From Gnetum montanum (Eukaryota; Streptophyta; Gnetopsida; Gnetales; Gnetaceae), in assembly GCA_015680685.1 (NCBI GenBank), contig MNCI01001825.1, positions 221,005 to 285,004 of the forward strand: a stretch of 64,000 nucleotides of DNA. The letters are read 5' to 3'. The notes under the pieces are model-generated. The model was given only the letters and a program-made list of their open reading frames with translations. It was not told the origin of the DNA and ran no database searches. This document shows positions 10,206 through 22,580 of the stretch, one piece after another (positions within the stretch are counted from its first letter, which is position 1; each line of letters begins with the position of its first letter). Both the position numbers and the translations under genes were made by a program.

Positions 10206-11407
10206 GGGGAAATAAGGTGTAGTTTGGAAGGGAGGTCAACGAAAGGTTTAGGAGTCGAAGTATTAGTTTCCTTTGTTCTTGACAGGAGGGCAAAGCAGTT
10301 GTTGGTGGGGATAGGGGCCATGGAAGTGTCTAGTGAAGAGGAGTTGGAGGGAGAAGTAGAACGAAAGGAAGCTTTGACTCGTTTCCTTCCACTGGCCACC
10401 ATGAACTCATCCTCCAAGAATGAGTTCTTGACAACATTTGAAGAGGTGTGAGTACCTGACTGTTGTTTCTGTAGCTTGGAGAGGCTAGACTGAGAGGAGG
10501 ATTTAGGAGTTGTTAGGGGAGGAGATCCGAATTTAAAGGATATTGAGGATGGGCCTACTAGTGGTGTGATTGGGGAACAAGTCTTCTGAGATGCTACAAG
10601 TTGTTTCTTCCTGGCTAGGATAGGACACGCCGAGATATGATGCTCAACCCTGTGAAAATAGCTACACAAGTTTGGAAGGTAAAAATAGTCCACTTTTTGG
10701 GTGAAGAGTTTTCCACCAGCAGCAAGGGTTAATGAGGTTTTTCGAAGGGCTATATCCAGTTCAATACAATAACGGTGAATTTGAGTTCCATTGATTGTCG
10801 TACAATGATCAGAAATAATAGGGCCCAGGGTGCTAACAATGTCCCTCTTAATAGATGAAAAAATGAGTGGAAGATTGGGTAGTTCTACGTAACAAGGAAT
10901 TATATTAAAAGTCGTGTCATTAACATTAAAGTCAAAACTCTACGTGCGTGCGATTAGGGTTGCATTTCTTGTTGGAAATTTTTTTTGAGAGAGAGCCTTT
11001 TCGACTTGGGAAGCATCAAATAATTCTACCAAAATGAAATGATGAGCATGAGAAACCTGAATGCCATGGGGCTGAAGGAGGCTATGGACTTGAGTGTTTA
11101 AACTTGGGGACCTTGGTAAAAATTCCACAATTTGAAAAAATAGAAAACGAGATGTGAAATCTTTAGAAACTGCTTCAAAAATGTCATCCAGTAAAAGAAA
11201 ATCAATTTGAGGTGAGGTAGATGAACTTCCCTGAGGAAATGCAGAAGCTGATGAATTTATCATTTTGACTTGCCCACGCCTGGGCCATGTGCTTTCCTGA
11301 CACCATTCTGCAACCTTGACTGTAGGAAAACCCTCACCACTAGTGTGCTTGTCCACCCACCGAGGGCAAGGTCCAGGACAGCATGGCAGAAAGAAAAAAA
11401 CGGCCAA
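10202..11407 (-). pseudogene. LINE ORF1 (RNA-binding gag-like protein)
   Basis: One frame of 402 codons from ATG 11407 to TGA 10204-10202, with a single in-frame TAG at 10940-10942. The N-terminal half (VEFLPRSPSLNTQVHSLLQPHG region) fits the RNA-binding domain of plant L1 ORF1 proteins. Near 10630-10670 there is one CCHC-like knuckle, CSYFHRVEHHISAC, in which the second Cys is Phe. The C-terminal third is Ser/Thr/Lys-rich. The TGA overlaps the ORF2 start as ATGA. The protein coats element RNA as part of the retrotransposition particle. Confidence 0.85.
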
Positions 11408-11655
11408 GAAAAACAGAAATCGCGATAGGGTTAGCCGATAACATCAAAGCTACCTTGCTCCCCATCAAACACTGGGTGAGCGACGGCGACAACGGCACTG
11501 CAGGAGGTGGAGTGCAGGAGGGCTCAGCAACGCAGTGGCGCCCAATGGAAGAAAAGAGTGCCAACAGTTATTTTTCTGTTCAGGTCATATCTGCGCGTCG
11601 GCTAATCCACCAAAAAAGCTTCCTTCTCCATCAACCAAAATCAAACAAATTTTTT

Positions 11656-11671
11656 TGTCCACATGTTTATG
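11656..11671. repeat. Target-site duplication of the L1 LINE, right copy
   Basis: TGTCCACATGTTTATG, identical to 6056-6071, adjoining the 5' end of the minus-strand LINE. It resumes the interrupted older LINE. Confidence 0.9.
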
Positions 11672-12700
11672 TCGTATACTACAAAATTGTACATCTCATT
11701 AGGTATGCTAGAAATCATGATTTTCATTTTTTGAGGTTTAACTTTCATTCCTTAGTGCTAACAAAAATCATCCAAATTATTAGGCATTTGTTGTAATCTT
11801 CTCATTGAATTTGAAATCAAGACAACATCATTTATATAGAGTAAGTGTTTGGAGTAATTTCACTTGTAATTGCAAATTTAATTGGTATTCAATACATTCA
11901 CTCTTCAAGTTTATCAATATAAAACTCAAATAAACTAGAAGAAAAATACATCCTTGTTTGACACCAACAAAACTATTAAATAAAATTTTTTCCTACTCAT
12001 TTGTAGATTCAATGCATACCTTTTTGTAAAGTTTTTAAATAATAGATAATAGTGTGCTAAGAATGTTTAAATTTTCTAAGCACATCTATAACTTACTTTG
12101 GATAACTAAATCATTAGCCTTAGATAAATTTACAAAGAAAATAAATGTTTTCATATGTGGACCTCTTGCTCTATCAATAGGATATTTTAAAGTGATTAGA
12201 TAATCTATAGTAAAATACTACTGCCTAAATCTTGCTTGGGAAATTGTATGTGTTTAATTTTTTTTCAGATTATTTTATAAGCATAGATTCTAGAATAGTG
12301 CTTAGAATCTTGGCAAAAATATTACTAATTACAATCAATCTATAATTATTTAAATCAATTTTTTCCCTTTTTAAAAATAGAATAACTACTTTATTGGTGC
12401 ACCATTCATTTTTTTAATGCCAATTGCACAGCCAAATTTAACTTTCTTAAAATATCATTTCATCCTAATAACCCTTTACATTTAAGAATTTTTCATTTTA
12501 AGTTATTTATTTTAGCAACTTTTCCTAACACTAATCTTTTTATTCTCTATATTGTGTCATCAAAATAAATAAACAATGTATTACCATTATTATGAAGCTC
12601 TTCTATTTAATTATCTCTGTGAAACTAAGTTTGAAAAAAAATTTCAATATCTTTGAGAGAGAAAGCATAAAAATATATCTATACAAATTTCATGGATTAT
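11672..12700 (-). pseudogene. Degraded LINE reverse transcriptase, right part
   Basis: Continuation of 5280-6055 on the far side of the L1. On the minus strand it shows, in reverse order of coordinate, NYRLIVISNIFAKILSTIL (near 12345-12280, RT block like NYRPI), FVNLSKANDLV (near 12150-12110, the F.DF.KAFD block) and LYINDVVLIS (near 11860-11825, the YxDD catalytic box with one Asp changed to Asn). Many stops and frameshifts. The order matches a LINE ORF2 in minus orientation. Confidence 0.6.
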
Positions 12701-13959
12701 CTTTACCATAGGTTAGTAAATCGACATGTTTTGAGTATGACTTTCAATCATTGGTTAAGATTCCTTTAGAAATGTTGGATTTTAGTGATTTTTCTCAAGT
12801 AGGTTCAAATCCACAAGCCTAATAATAGCATAGAAGACTAATAATAGCATAATCCAGCTTATTTTGTTGGTGCCATTAATGCATATTTAGATTTTGATGT
12901 AATGTTTCATCCTACAAATCTAGTTGTTGATGATGAAACTTTGGAGATTGATTACCGTTGACATAAAATGAAATTGAATATATATTTTTATTAATACTAT
13001 ATATTGGATTTGACTATTCAAGCTTAATATGGGATTTGAAAGATATTTAAGAAATTGCTTGGAAAATCAAAGAATATACTACTTATGCTCAATATTGTTT
13101 TGCCTATCTACTCTAAATTTTTGTAATATTTTATTTTAGAGACCTTAACTTGGTATGTGTGATGAGATGATCTCATTTTGTTGAGATAAGTCTAGGATGA
13201 TGAGGATGACAACAATAACGTAGTATGTGTGTTATGTATTTGAGCCTTACGCTATGTGAGTCTATTAGTTGAACAATCTTTATGTGATGCCTATGTGTTA
13301 TTTTAGTAGAAATAGCCTTATGTTGGAATTTTATGTTGGTTTGAATCATGTGGTATTTGTGTAAGCCATACATTTTGTGGTTAATATATATGCACTAACC
13401 TTGTTTGGCTTTGTAAATAGGTATCATGATTTTGAAGAGATTATGTCATTAGGTATGATTATTATGATATCATTGATATGATGCTTGATTTTATGTGATG
13501 CCTTGGGCATGTGCCATATTGTGTTTTATTGATTAAGGTGATGGTAGGCTACGTCGGAGGTTCAAATAAATTGTATTTAAGTTCTTGGTTTAGAAGATAA
13601 AACCTTTGGAATTTTTTGCATTAATAGAAAATTTTAGGTTAAATTGTAACTTTAGGAAGATAAAGTACTATAATGTAATTTTAAAATTGAGGTATTATTA
13701 CATTCAAAAATCCCAAAGGATCTATTAGAAAGACTTTATATTTGTATCATGAAAATTAAATATTGACCTAAAGAAAAGATTGTATAGACCTTTTGTTGCA
13801 ATATGATATTTTTGTATGAAATGTTCAATCTGAGGACAATATTATATTTCATTGGAAGTATAGTTAACATATAATAAATTTTTGAGTTTGACTGATTACT
13901 TCTTATGCATTCCAAATAAATTTTTTTCTTGCCTTTCATATTCTTATGAATATGGTTTG
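12701..13959. other. AT-rich DNA without a recognisable gene
   Basis: No coding pattern, tRNA or clear repeat boundary was found. Short open frames on the minus strand at 13173-13373 and 13736-13939 have no recognisable motifs and look like chance. Confidence 0.4.
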
Positions 13960-15880
13960 GATTACTTTGTATCTCCTCTAATGAGATATACCAAGTCTTT
14001 ACCCATTGTATCCCTTGAGAATATCATCCTTGCTCTTTTGTTTCTTTAAGAACTACTTTAGAAAATTTGATCTATTTTGTTATTTTCAATTTTTAAGTAT
14101 AAACATTAAACTGATAAATAGCTTTTGCTTCTAGAGGAAGTAGATTATATTCTAACAAAAGCATGAAATAAGGTGTACATTTAATTTGTCAAGTAAAAAT
14201 ATTTTTTTTTACTCTTTTAATGATCTTCTAATTTTTTGCCCTAAGACTTGGTCCCCAAACCATGCATCCATATAACACAATAGGATAAATAAGTCTATGA
14301 AAGATTTGCTTTTTAATCTTCTAAGTCCAAACTCCTAATGCCTTACATTTATTCTTAATTGTATTAATAGCTTTTATTTCTCTTACTATTCTTTCCTTGA
14401 TCCATTTATCCCATATATAATTATTCATATATTGAAGATTGAAGTATCTAAAAGAGTCCACAATGTCTACATTATGATCACTAAATTTAAAATTATATTA
14501 TATGCTTCTCATGTCCCATATCATCATTTTAGTTTTCTTTACATTAACTTGCAAATAGAAGAAATGCAAAATTATTCTAAAATTTACAGAATATTAGACA
14601 TACCTTTGTAAAAAGTAGATACTAAAGTATCATCATCTACATCCACAAGTAGGTTCACTACTTTATAACTTATTTTTGCAACATGTTTATGTTGTCTATT
14701 ACTCATCTAATCCTGCAACTCATCAATGAAGATACCAAAGAGAATCGAAGATAAAATTTGTAGCATGTTAAACATACCTTCCTCAAAAGTAGATATTAAA
14801 GTAGCATCATCTACATAAAGAAGTAGATTCACTACTTGAGAACCTATTTTTATATCATATTTATGTTGTCCATTACATATCCAATCCTACAACTCAACAA
14901 TGAAGATACCAAAAAGAGTTGGAGATCATAAAATTCTTTCTTCATCTCAATTTTTCTCCAAAATTTAAAATTATTTTTTGATTCACTATCTGTGAACTTC
15001 ATGATAACTTCTTTATATAACTTTTGAGTCATTGGTATGAGTCTTACATGAAGGCCTATATTATTTCACAATAGCCATAACATTTTCAGTCCACTAAATC
15101 ATAAGCTTTTGTAAAATCTATAAAGAAAATAAATAATTTCTTATTAGGCTTCTTTACTAAGTTTGATGTAGTACCTAAGAGTGACAAGATAATCAAGAGT
15201 AGAAAGCATTATTCTAGAATTCACTTGACAAATTACTTTTGACATTATTTATTTCTTTCTAATTGCTTATTCTTCTTTGAAAAATAGTACCTAATAGCTT
15301 AGCAAAAATATTGCTATCACCTTTCTTTATAAAAAAGTATTATCTTATTGATTTTCCACTATTCAACAAGGCCATTAATAACAATAACATTTAAATTTTT
15401 CCAAATTTCTATGTGAATAGATAGTCTTGTCTATTTAATCAATTCTACATGTTAATTTATTAATGCCATCTATAACTTCTTCTAGGGCTAAATGCAAAGC
15501 ATATTAACAAAAAATTTTGATAACAAATATAATCTTCCCTTGAAAAAAAATACTATAAAATGCATAAAAATCATCAAATTGACAATTCATCTATGTAGAA
15601 AATTTACTTTGAAAAATTTTCCATAAGATTTTAGACTCTTTTTTAATCATATGAATAAACTAATCTTATTGTACTCTGAAAAAAACATTTCATTTAAATT
15701 TTCAACAAGGCATTTATACCAATTGATGACATGACATATTTGTTCTTTGCTAGTATTTCTCATATCATTCCTAGCTTGGACATAATCATCATAAAAGTTG
15801 CTTTGCTACCTCAAGTAAGATCAATCATTATGTTTGTAAGAACTTTAATGAATTTGTACTCCTTTCTCATATTTATCTTT
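13960..15880 (-). pseudogene. Second degraded LINE ORF2 copy
   Basis: Minus-strand translation shows FIDFTKAYDLV near 15120-15085 (RT motif F.DF.KAYD) and LLYVDDATLISTF near 14830-14790 (YVDD catalytic box). Related sequence at 5280-6055 and 11672-12700 shares blocks such as the strip around 14260-14330. A stretch of about 170 bp that contains the catalytic box is present twice in tandem (14585-14940). Stops are frequent, and the AT content suggests long decay. The LINE clade was not determined; it is distinct from the L1 at 6072-11655. Confidence 0.6.
14590..14940. repeat. Tandem duplication of about 170 bp within the degraded LINE
   Basis: The blocks about 14590-14760 and 14765-14940 each run from AAAGTAGATA through ATCATCTACAT, CACTACTT, TATGTTGTC and ATGAAGATACCAAA in the same order with scattered differences. 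Both encode the RT catalytic box on the minus strand (VDVDDDTLVS and YVDDATLIS). Confidence 0.75.
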
Positions 15881-16730
15881 TATACCTACATTATTTGTAC
15901 TACTTGAGGAGAAATTTTTTTGGTTTCTCGTTTTCATCAAACTGCATATTAATTTGTAAAACATACTCCAAATGATGATGATGAGATTCCACCAACTCTT
16001 CATCTACTATAAACTCTATAATATATTTGATATTATCACTAGAAGATAAAAGCAAGCAATACATGAATTGCCTTGATATTTTGTAAATATAAAGGACATA
16101 ATCCTTGGAAATTTGGTAAGCCCATTGCAAATGAGTAGATCTAAAGTATTTTCCCATTCTAAAATTTTTTTTTCACTTCTATTAATGTTATTGTTTATAG
16201 AGTGTTTGAGACCAAGTATTATAAGAACTATTTATGCCACCAATTTTATGCCACCTCTAAGTAAGATTTGTTTACTAAAGACTAACTCTAGCATTAAAAT
16301 CTCTACAAATAAACATTTCTTTTTTAAAAAAAAAATTTATTTTATAGTATCTTTTATCAAATTTTGGAAACTAAAATCTTTAAACAACCCTACATTATTA
16401 TAAAGTGTAGCTTCTCTAGGAGTTGTTGATAGCAACATCTCCCATGCTAGGCATGGGGCCATGATATTCATCAATGTTCATTATTAAGTGGATGTTATCA
16501 TATGAAGTTATTTAGTAGTGTTTAAATTACTTATATAGTTATAAATAAATAGTCATGTCTAGTGAATGAACAAACACAATGAATAGTTATCATTAGTTAA
16601 GAGACTTAATTATACATAACTAACTTGAATGTAATACAAACCATAGTAGATGATGTATGAATATGCTTATGATGTGACCAAATATAGACACTAATTAGCA
16701 TGTTACACTTGCTCAAACATACCAAATTAG
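15881..16730. other. AT-rich DNA, no gene seen
   Basis: Short open frames exist on both strands (15900-16157 minus, 16113-16403 plus) but have no recognisable motifs. The strip may be further decayed LINE sequence. Confidence 0.35.
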
Positions 16731-18260
16731 ATGGCATTAGGTACAAGACCAATTATCATTGATCCAAATTATGCAAGAGTACAAGCATTAAGGAGATCTA
16801 GGAGAGTGAAAAATTTGACTCCTACTCTTATGAAAGATGAATATAACTTTCTGTGCACCAAAGTAGAAATTACTCACATACTTATAAATAATGAGAGTTA
16901 CATGATGGCATAGTATGAACTAAAGAATGGTCTCTAGTCCTTTAAACTTAATCTAGAACATTTGATAGAGCTGGAACTAGAACAAAAAGATCAATTAAAC
17001 AAGTTGTTTACATTAGATGATATATTTTGTGCAACTATGATTGTTGAAGAAGTAAAAATAGAGGAAAATATGGTTTCCTAAGTTTCTTATCTTATCAAAT
17101 AGTAACAAGATATTTTTGCTTCTCATATTCATCAACATACCAACCAAGGAGAAGAGATTAGTGTTGAGAAAAATGATCCCATAATAACACAACTCATTAC
17201 TACATTAAATTAGATGAATCAATCTACCTTTTTTAGGACACCACCTAAAAAGTAACATATGACAATGGAACCCTTTTTCATCAAAGGAAAAAACATAGAA
17301 AATGTAAATAGTTTAGCACTTAGTATCCTAGTTGTTATTGTATACTGTAACACTAAAAGCTTAGGCACAAAAAATATTGTTCAAATTAATGCCTCCTTTC
17401 CAAATAAATTTATCATTTCTAATTCTAATCTCATAATTACCTTAAATACTTTTTCTTAACATTTTAACCCTCTTTTATTCCTAGTGCTTCATAACTAAGA
17501 ATCAAAATCAAAAATATCAAAGTAAGATAAACAAAAAATAAAATAAAAGATAATAAAATTTTACTTCTAATGTTGAAACTATTAAAATAAATTAACTATA
17601 TAATAAGACTCAAAGGGTTCCTAAAAACTCACACCGGAAAATAGCTATAAAGAAAACCATATTCCAAGGGTGGCCAAAATAAAAATTTGTTATGAAATAT
17701 ATAGTGATAGCCCTTAAGTCTAAAGGGATCAATATTTCCATTTATGACTTGATAACTATATTTACTGAGCATTTTTTTTCCTTGGAGGAGATCTTGAAGT
17801 AGATTATTATGCTAGTTGATACCCTATCACAAGTGTCAACCATTTCATCACTCAATAAACTTGTGAAAGAGTTGGAGTAGCTAGTTTTCAAAGGATAAAA
17901 TATTAAAAAAGATGTAACTATAGGACAAGTTTGCCAAGGCCCAATTTACATAACCATTAAGTATGGGACTTTTATATACCTTATGTACATGTTAACAACA
18001 GAGCAAGTTTTAATGTTATATCCTACAAGGTACTTCAAATCAATGGCCTCTAAGATTATGTACAATGTATTGATATCTTTTAATTGTATACTTGTTAATG
18101 TTTATGAGAGAGTTGAAGTTCTCTTTTATGTTGACCAATTTATATAGTCAAAAGTATCATTTATGATCATTAATGATTTCTCTTATAATAACATGATAAT
18201 AGGGAAGTCATGTTTATCTTTTTATCACAGTGTTTCATCTATTATACTTTAGGAAATACA
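16731..18260 (+). pseudogene. Very degraded retroelement-like coding remnant
   Basis: On the plus strand several short frames follow one another. About 16731-17240 is charged and Glu/Lys-rich. Near 18080-18240 the reading VEVLFYVDQFI, then MIINDFSYNNMIIGKS, resembles the end of a retroviral-type aspartic protease, where a block like ILGRPWL is usual. No LTRs or primer site were found for it. The family is not recognised; a gag-protease remnant is the most likely reading. Confidence 0.35.
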
Positions 18261-18879
18261 ATCTCTTTATTAAATGCTGAAATTATCACCATGAAATTAT
18301 TCATCCTTCTAAGATTTTCCATCCATAAACAAATGAGAAGAGGTATCAGTTCATCTTACAAAAGTTTAGCATGAAGGAAAAGGAATTGGCAGAATAATAA
18401 CCAAGCAAGGAACCACCACTGCTAGGAACAACTTGAAGATTTAATGATTGTAGAATTTTGAAGAACCCTATAATTTTGTCAATATTTATTATCTTAATTA
18501 GCATTAAATTATTGTCATGTACACAACTTGAATAAATTTTTGTGATGCAACACTCCTAATTCTGTAATGTTATAATATTAATCAATTAGTCAAGTATTTA
18601 ACATCAATAAGTGTCACTCCTACAAATTTTGTAACAAACTTTATCCATTTTATTATGACTTAAGGAAAAGCTTTTAGTTAGTCGTGGTAGGATGATGAAC
18701 AATAAAATATCAAGGATTATTGATTGTGATATTGCAGTTGCTACTTCATGATAGTCATACCACAAATACAATGTTTCTCAATTAGTCTTTACTTATAAAT
18801 ATGGTACACCATCAACATTTATTACACTATTTGCTTAATATATAGTGAAACCTTATTAGTTTATTTTCTCATTCTCTAT
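18261..18879. other. No feature seen
   Basis: AT-rich sequence up to the left end of element A. It carries no convincing frame or repeat. The five bases before the LTR are TCTAT; a matching target duplication for element A was not found in the window. Confidence 0.35.
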
Positions 18880-19735
18880 TGATGAGTCATGTTTTCTTGG
18901 GTTTCATCAATGAGGCCTCGTTGACAAGGCCCCATCAACATGGGATTTGATGCGTTGAGATGGCCTCATCGATGCAATGTCTATTTTTGCCTATAAATAC
19001 GTACTCACCTGGCATGTTTATGGCATCTTTGGTCATATTTGTAGTGGAGCTCTTGTAGTTTTCTTGCTTGAAAGTTAGAATATTTTTTCTAAGTGCCTGC
19101 ATTGTACGGATCTTTATTTGAGCATTGTTGTACCTAAGCATGATAGTGTGTGGCAATAAAGATGAACTTTATGATAAACCTTGCTGTACTTTGAAATAGA
19201 TTAATTATTCATTTATGCATTTAATGTTTTATGTAATTTTATTTAATGCATTAAGTTATTAAGCTAAATTAAGCTAGATTAAATAGCGAATATTTAAGCA
19301 CATAATTACTATCACTTTGAGCATACGCTTGATGCTTGGTAATACCAGTAACGCTAAATGTTTGGTACCCTGGTAGCATTAAACGTGTTCCATATGTGCA
19401 CAGTAAGTAGGAACAAATTCTTATGTTAGGATTAGCTAGGTGCAGCTAGTTAGATTTAATTAGTAATTTAATTATTTTATTTTATAAATTATTCTTTACC
19501 CTTATGTGACTTAAAGTATAAAGTATAAAAATGATAAAAATCATGTCTCAGTTGCACTTAACCATACCTTTGCATTTCACAAGTGTAATTGGGAAGACAA
19601 CAATTACAATGATTAGTTTTACTTCCTAGAGACCAGCATACTTAGAAGGCTATAATTCTAGGGAGTTTGACTAGATCATGCATGAATGCTTAGTGATTCG
19701 TATGGTTAGGCATAAGGCCTACTCGCTACTCATCA
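18880..19735 (+). mobile_element. Element A: 5' LTR
   Basis: The 856-bp LTR begins TGATGAGTCATG and ends GCTACTCATCA, directly followed by a decayed primer site. It has a TATA box (18992-18999), short direct and inverted repeats of the GGCCCCATCAA type upstream of it, and the family motif TTGGTAATACCAGTAACG at about 19338. It is in plus orientation. Its internal region begins at 19736, is interrupted at 19775 by element B, and resumes at 42672. Confidence 0.85.
18992..18999 (+). promoter_or_regulatory. TATA box of the element A LTR
   Basis: TATAAATA, about 110 bp from the LTR start, following the GGCCCCATCAA-type repeats. Confidence 0.7.
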
Positions 19736-19775
19736 TTGGCATTGTTCCTAGGGACTTGTAGTTTCATACATGCAC
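19736..19775 (+). mobile_element. Element A: primer binding site and first 40 bp of leader
   Basis: It reads TTGGCATTGTTCCTAGGGAC, a decayed form of the tRNA-Asp site. Read together with 42672 onward, the leader aligns by eye with the leader of element B at 20641-20730. This shows that B split A here. Confidence 0.8.
19771..19775. repeat. Target-site duplication of element B, left copy (TGCAC)
   Basis: TGCAC directly before the B 5' LTR. The same five bases directly follow the B 3' LTR at 42667-42671. Confidence 0.9.
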
Positions 19776-20640
19776 TAATGAGTGTTAAAGTATCACATCA
19801 ATGGGCCCCCATTGACATGACCTCATCAATGGGGCTGCCCCATTGATGGGGTTGCATCAATGTAGCATTTGCTACATTTATGAGGCCCTTTCAACACAAC
19901 CCTATAATAAAAACTATAAATATGAGCTCATAGTCATGTTTATGGGAAGTCAAGTCATAGTAACAACTAAACTCTTGTAGTTTTTATGTTTGAAAGTTAG
20001 AATATTTTTTTGAGTGCCCACAGCAGGAGTCATTGAATGTATGGATCTTTATCCAAGCACTATTGTATTTGAGCATGTCAGTGTGTGTAGTAATATAGAT
20101 GAGATTCTTGATAAACCTTGCAACATTCTACATAATGTAAATGTTTTAGTTATTTATTCAATGTTTCTCTGTAATTAAGCTAATTAAGTAATTAAGCAAG
20201 ATAAGCTAAATAGTGACTAAGTAAACACATAAGTTTGACTGCTTCAAGCATGAATATGATATTTGGTAATTCCAATAGCGCTCAACACTTGTTAACCCAT
20301 TAATGTTATATGTGTTCAGGATGTGTACGACAAGTGGGATTAGGTACTCATGTTAGGACAAGTTAAACAATTGTTAGCCCATTAGATTAAAGTAGATATT
20401 AAATTACTTTATTCTTTATCCTATTTATTTAAAGCACCAAAACCATAAAGTCTAAAATGATAAAAATCATATGCCTTACTTAAACTTAACCATACCTTTG
20501 TACATGACAAGTGCAATTGGGAAGATAATAAATGACCATTAGGACAAGGTTCACTTCCTAGATGACTAGTGTACTAGATCACGTGTGAACACTTCATGAT
20601 TTATATGGTTAAGCATAGGGGTACCTTTCACTGCCCATCA
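19776..20640 (+). mobile_element. Element B: 5' LTR
   Basis: Starts TAATGAGTGTTAAAG (the partner LTR has TGATTAGCATCAAAG) and ends CACTGCCCATCA, 865 bp. TATA box at 19915-19922; two CTTGGTAA-type motifs near 20262 and 20290. The partner LTR is 41749-42666. Visible differences between them suggest an old insertion. Confidence 0.85.
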
Positions 20641-20660
20641 TTGGCATTGTTGCCAAGGAC
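20641..20660 (+). promoter_or_regulatory. Element B primer binding site
   Basis: TTGGCATTGTTGCCAAGGAC, a decayed match to the tRNA-Asp-type site TGGCGCCGTTGCCGGGGA. GGCGCC has become GGCATT, as expected from CpG deamination. Confidence 0.75.
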
Positions 20661-20791
20661 TCTCTTTGTTGAAACATGCGCTACCTAGGATTAGTGAACA
20701 TCATTAACATCATTGGATGAACCTAAGGTCAACATCCTTCTCACACGTAACATCATTATATAAGCATACTAATAGTCTATTTGTTTGCAAA

Positions 20792-22580
20792 ATGTCTTCT
20801 TCTCTTAGGCATGATGATGTTAAATTGTCGATCCCACAAGAGTGCAAGGTGGTATATACTCATCTAGATGAGTATGTGCTTGATTTCACCTTCATCCTAC
20901 ATCAGGATGAACAACTATGATGGCATGACATGAAAAGAAACATTGTAATGCCTCCCGATCGATTTGTGCCCATGATGCTACTTCAAACTCTTAAGAAGTT
21001 AGACATTGATGATCTTCAATAGGAGTACGTTGTGCATGATTATGACTACCAAGACTATCATCTCACTAAAATACAATGTAGGAGAGATTGACACCAGGAG
21101 AAGAAACATGAGTTTGTGAAAGGAAAATGGTTCACCAATCGCTTATTCCTACTAAACCAAGATGAAAATGAGGACCCTCTCTCTAGGGAATCTCAACATG
21201 AAAATTCTCCATCCCTTGTTACTGGTGATGGGGATGTGAACCTAAATCTACATTCCACTATCAAAAAACTAGGTTCAAGTAAAGATGGTAGTCAAGGCAA
21301 GGGCTTGGAAAAGCATTAAGATGATAAAAAATTTGATGAACATGGTCATGACAACCGAAGGGGAGTTGGCAGATACCATGGTGGTGACAATTGTCCTCCC
21401 TCTTCATCTGCATCTTCTTCTTCCTCTTCTTCTAGTTTTGATAAATGTCATAGAAGCAACAATCATGATGGAGATGAGTAGTAGGACAATAATACTAACC
21501 ACCATGTCCATAATAATCAAAGGGGTAATAGAGGACATCATCGGTGACAATGAAATAATGATGATGATGAGCCTTTGCTAGCAGCTCGAAGCATGCTTAA
21601 CATTGCAGATGTAGTAAAGTTCCCAATGAGGCATGTGAAAGATAGTTGGATCAAGTACTTAAACATGAAAAATAATACAAGATTTGAGGGGGCAGGGTAT
21701 AACTCTAATCCAAAAAATTATCGACAAGCCTTTCACGATGCCTAGACCTTATAAAACATAGAGAAGAACTAGTAAAAATTGAAGCTATTCCCCAAGAAAC
21801 CCATCAAAGGGGTAGAAAAATGGTACCAATCCTTGCAAATAGAATCCATTTTGTAGATGGAGTACCATGCTAGAACTATTTAATGATAAATACTAGACAT
21901 ACTCTAGAGTGTCTAATCTAAGAAGGCAAATCCAAGGATGAAAACAAGGAACATGTGAACCCTTGGATGTTTCCATGGATAGATATTATTCTCTCTTACA
22001 TCAATGCCCTAGTCATGGTTATTCTCAGAGGAAACAACTCTACGACATCATAGATGGGCTTAGAGTAGAAACCAAAAGAACTCTTGGGTTTTATGCCCAA
22101 GGAAGAGTATCTAAACTAAGAGCTCATTAGATACAAAGGCTGATAGAGCAGGTAGCAAAAGAAGAAGGTGAGTTACAAAAAAGGAAAAGTACAAAAGAAT
22201 ATAATAGAAATCCTTCCATCAAAAAAAGAAGGTTTGATTCTGTGATGAGGAGTCATCACTCGACAAAGTGGTGAACAGGAAAACCTTGCCCATCCAAAAA
22301 TCTATTTTTAATATTTTAGTAAAGGTTGATAAATTATGGAACTCTTTCGATGAAAAATTCCAAACTTCTATGAAGATTTTTGAAGAATCCAAAGAGCAAA
22401 ATATTGATTATAACCACAAGAGGCAAAAAGAAGTTGAATCTATCTACTAAAGAGATAAGGGAAAAGTTGTTGTAGTAGAAGAAGTTGTGGATATAGACTC
22501 CAATGATGATGCTAGGTGTGACATTTGTTAATATGATCATTTTAAGGGATGTTGCCTTGTGATGTCACACTTACAAGAGT
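20792..22580 (+). pseudogene. Element B gag
   Basis: Starts MSSSLRHDDVKLSIPQECK at 20792; element A has the matching MSSSHRHDETKLPIP. The N-terminal part keeps FTFILHQDEQL, then a Ser-rich and Asp/His-rich linker (21300-21580). The capsid domain follows from about 21600 (RHVKDSWIKYLNMKNN). A short zinc-knuckle-like CDIC.YDHFKGCC lies near 22516-22556. Frameshifts and stops are common. The role would be capsid formation and RNA packaging. The knuckle spacing is unusual and is the same in element C. Confidence 0.75.

Larger units (their letters stand above)
6072..11655 (-). mobile_element. Full-length L1-type LINE (5.58 kb)
   Basis: The element is bounded by a perfect 16-bp target duplication (6056-6071 and 11656-11671), which is typical of endonuclease-primed non-LTR insertion. 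In order on the minus strand it has a 5' UTR of about 250 bp, ORF1 (11407-10202), ORF2 (10205-6411), a 3' UTR with a polyadenylation signal, and a C-run tail. ORF1 and ORF2 overlap by ATGA. Each frame is free of frameshifts but holds a few in-frame stops, so this copy is dead but not very old. It inserted in an older degraded LINE. Confidence 0.92.

Noticed and set aside
19736-20640. Tandem LTR pair from unequal recombination
   Set aside because: The exact TGCAC duplication at 19771-19775 and 42667-42671, and the restored leader across it, show a nested insertion.
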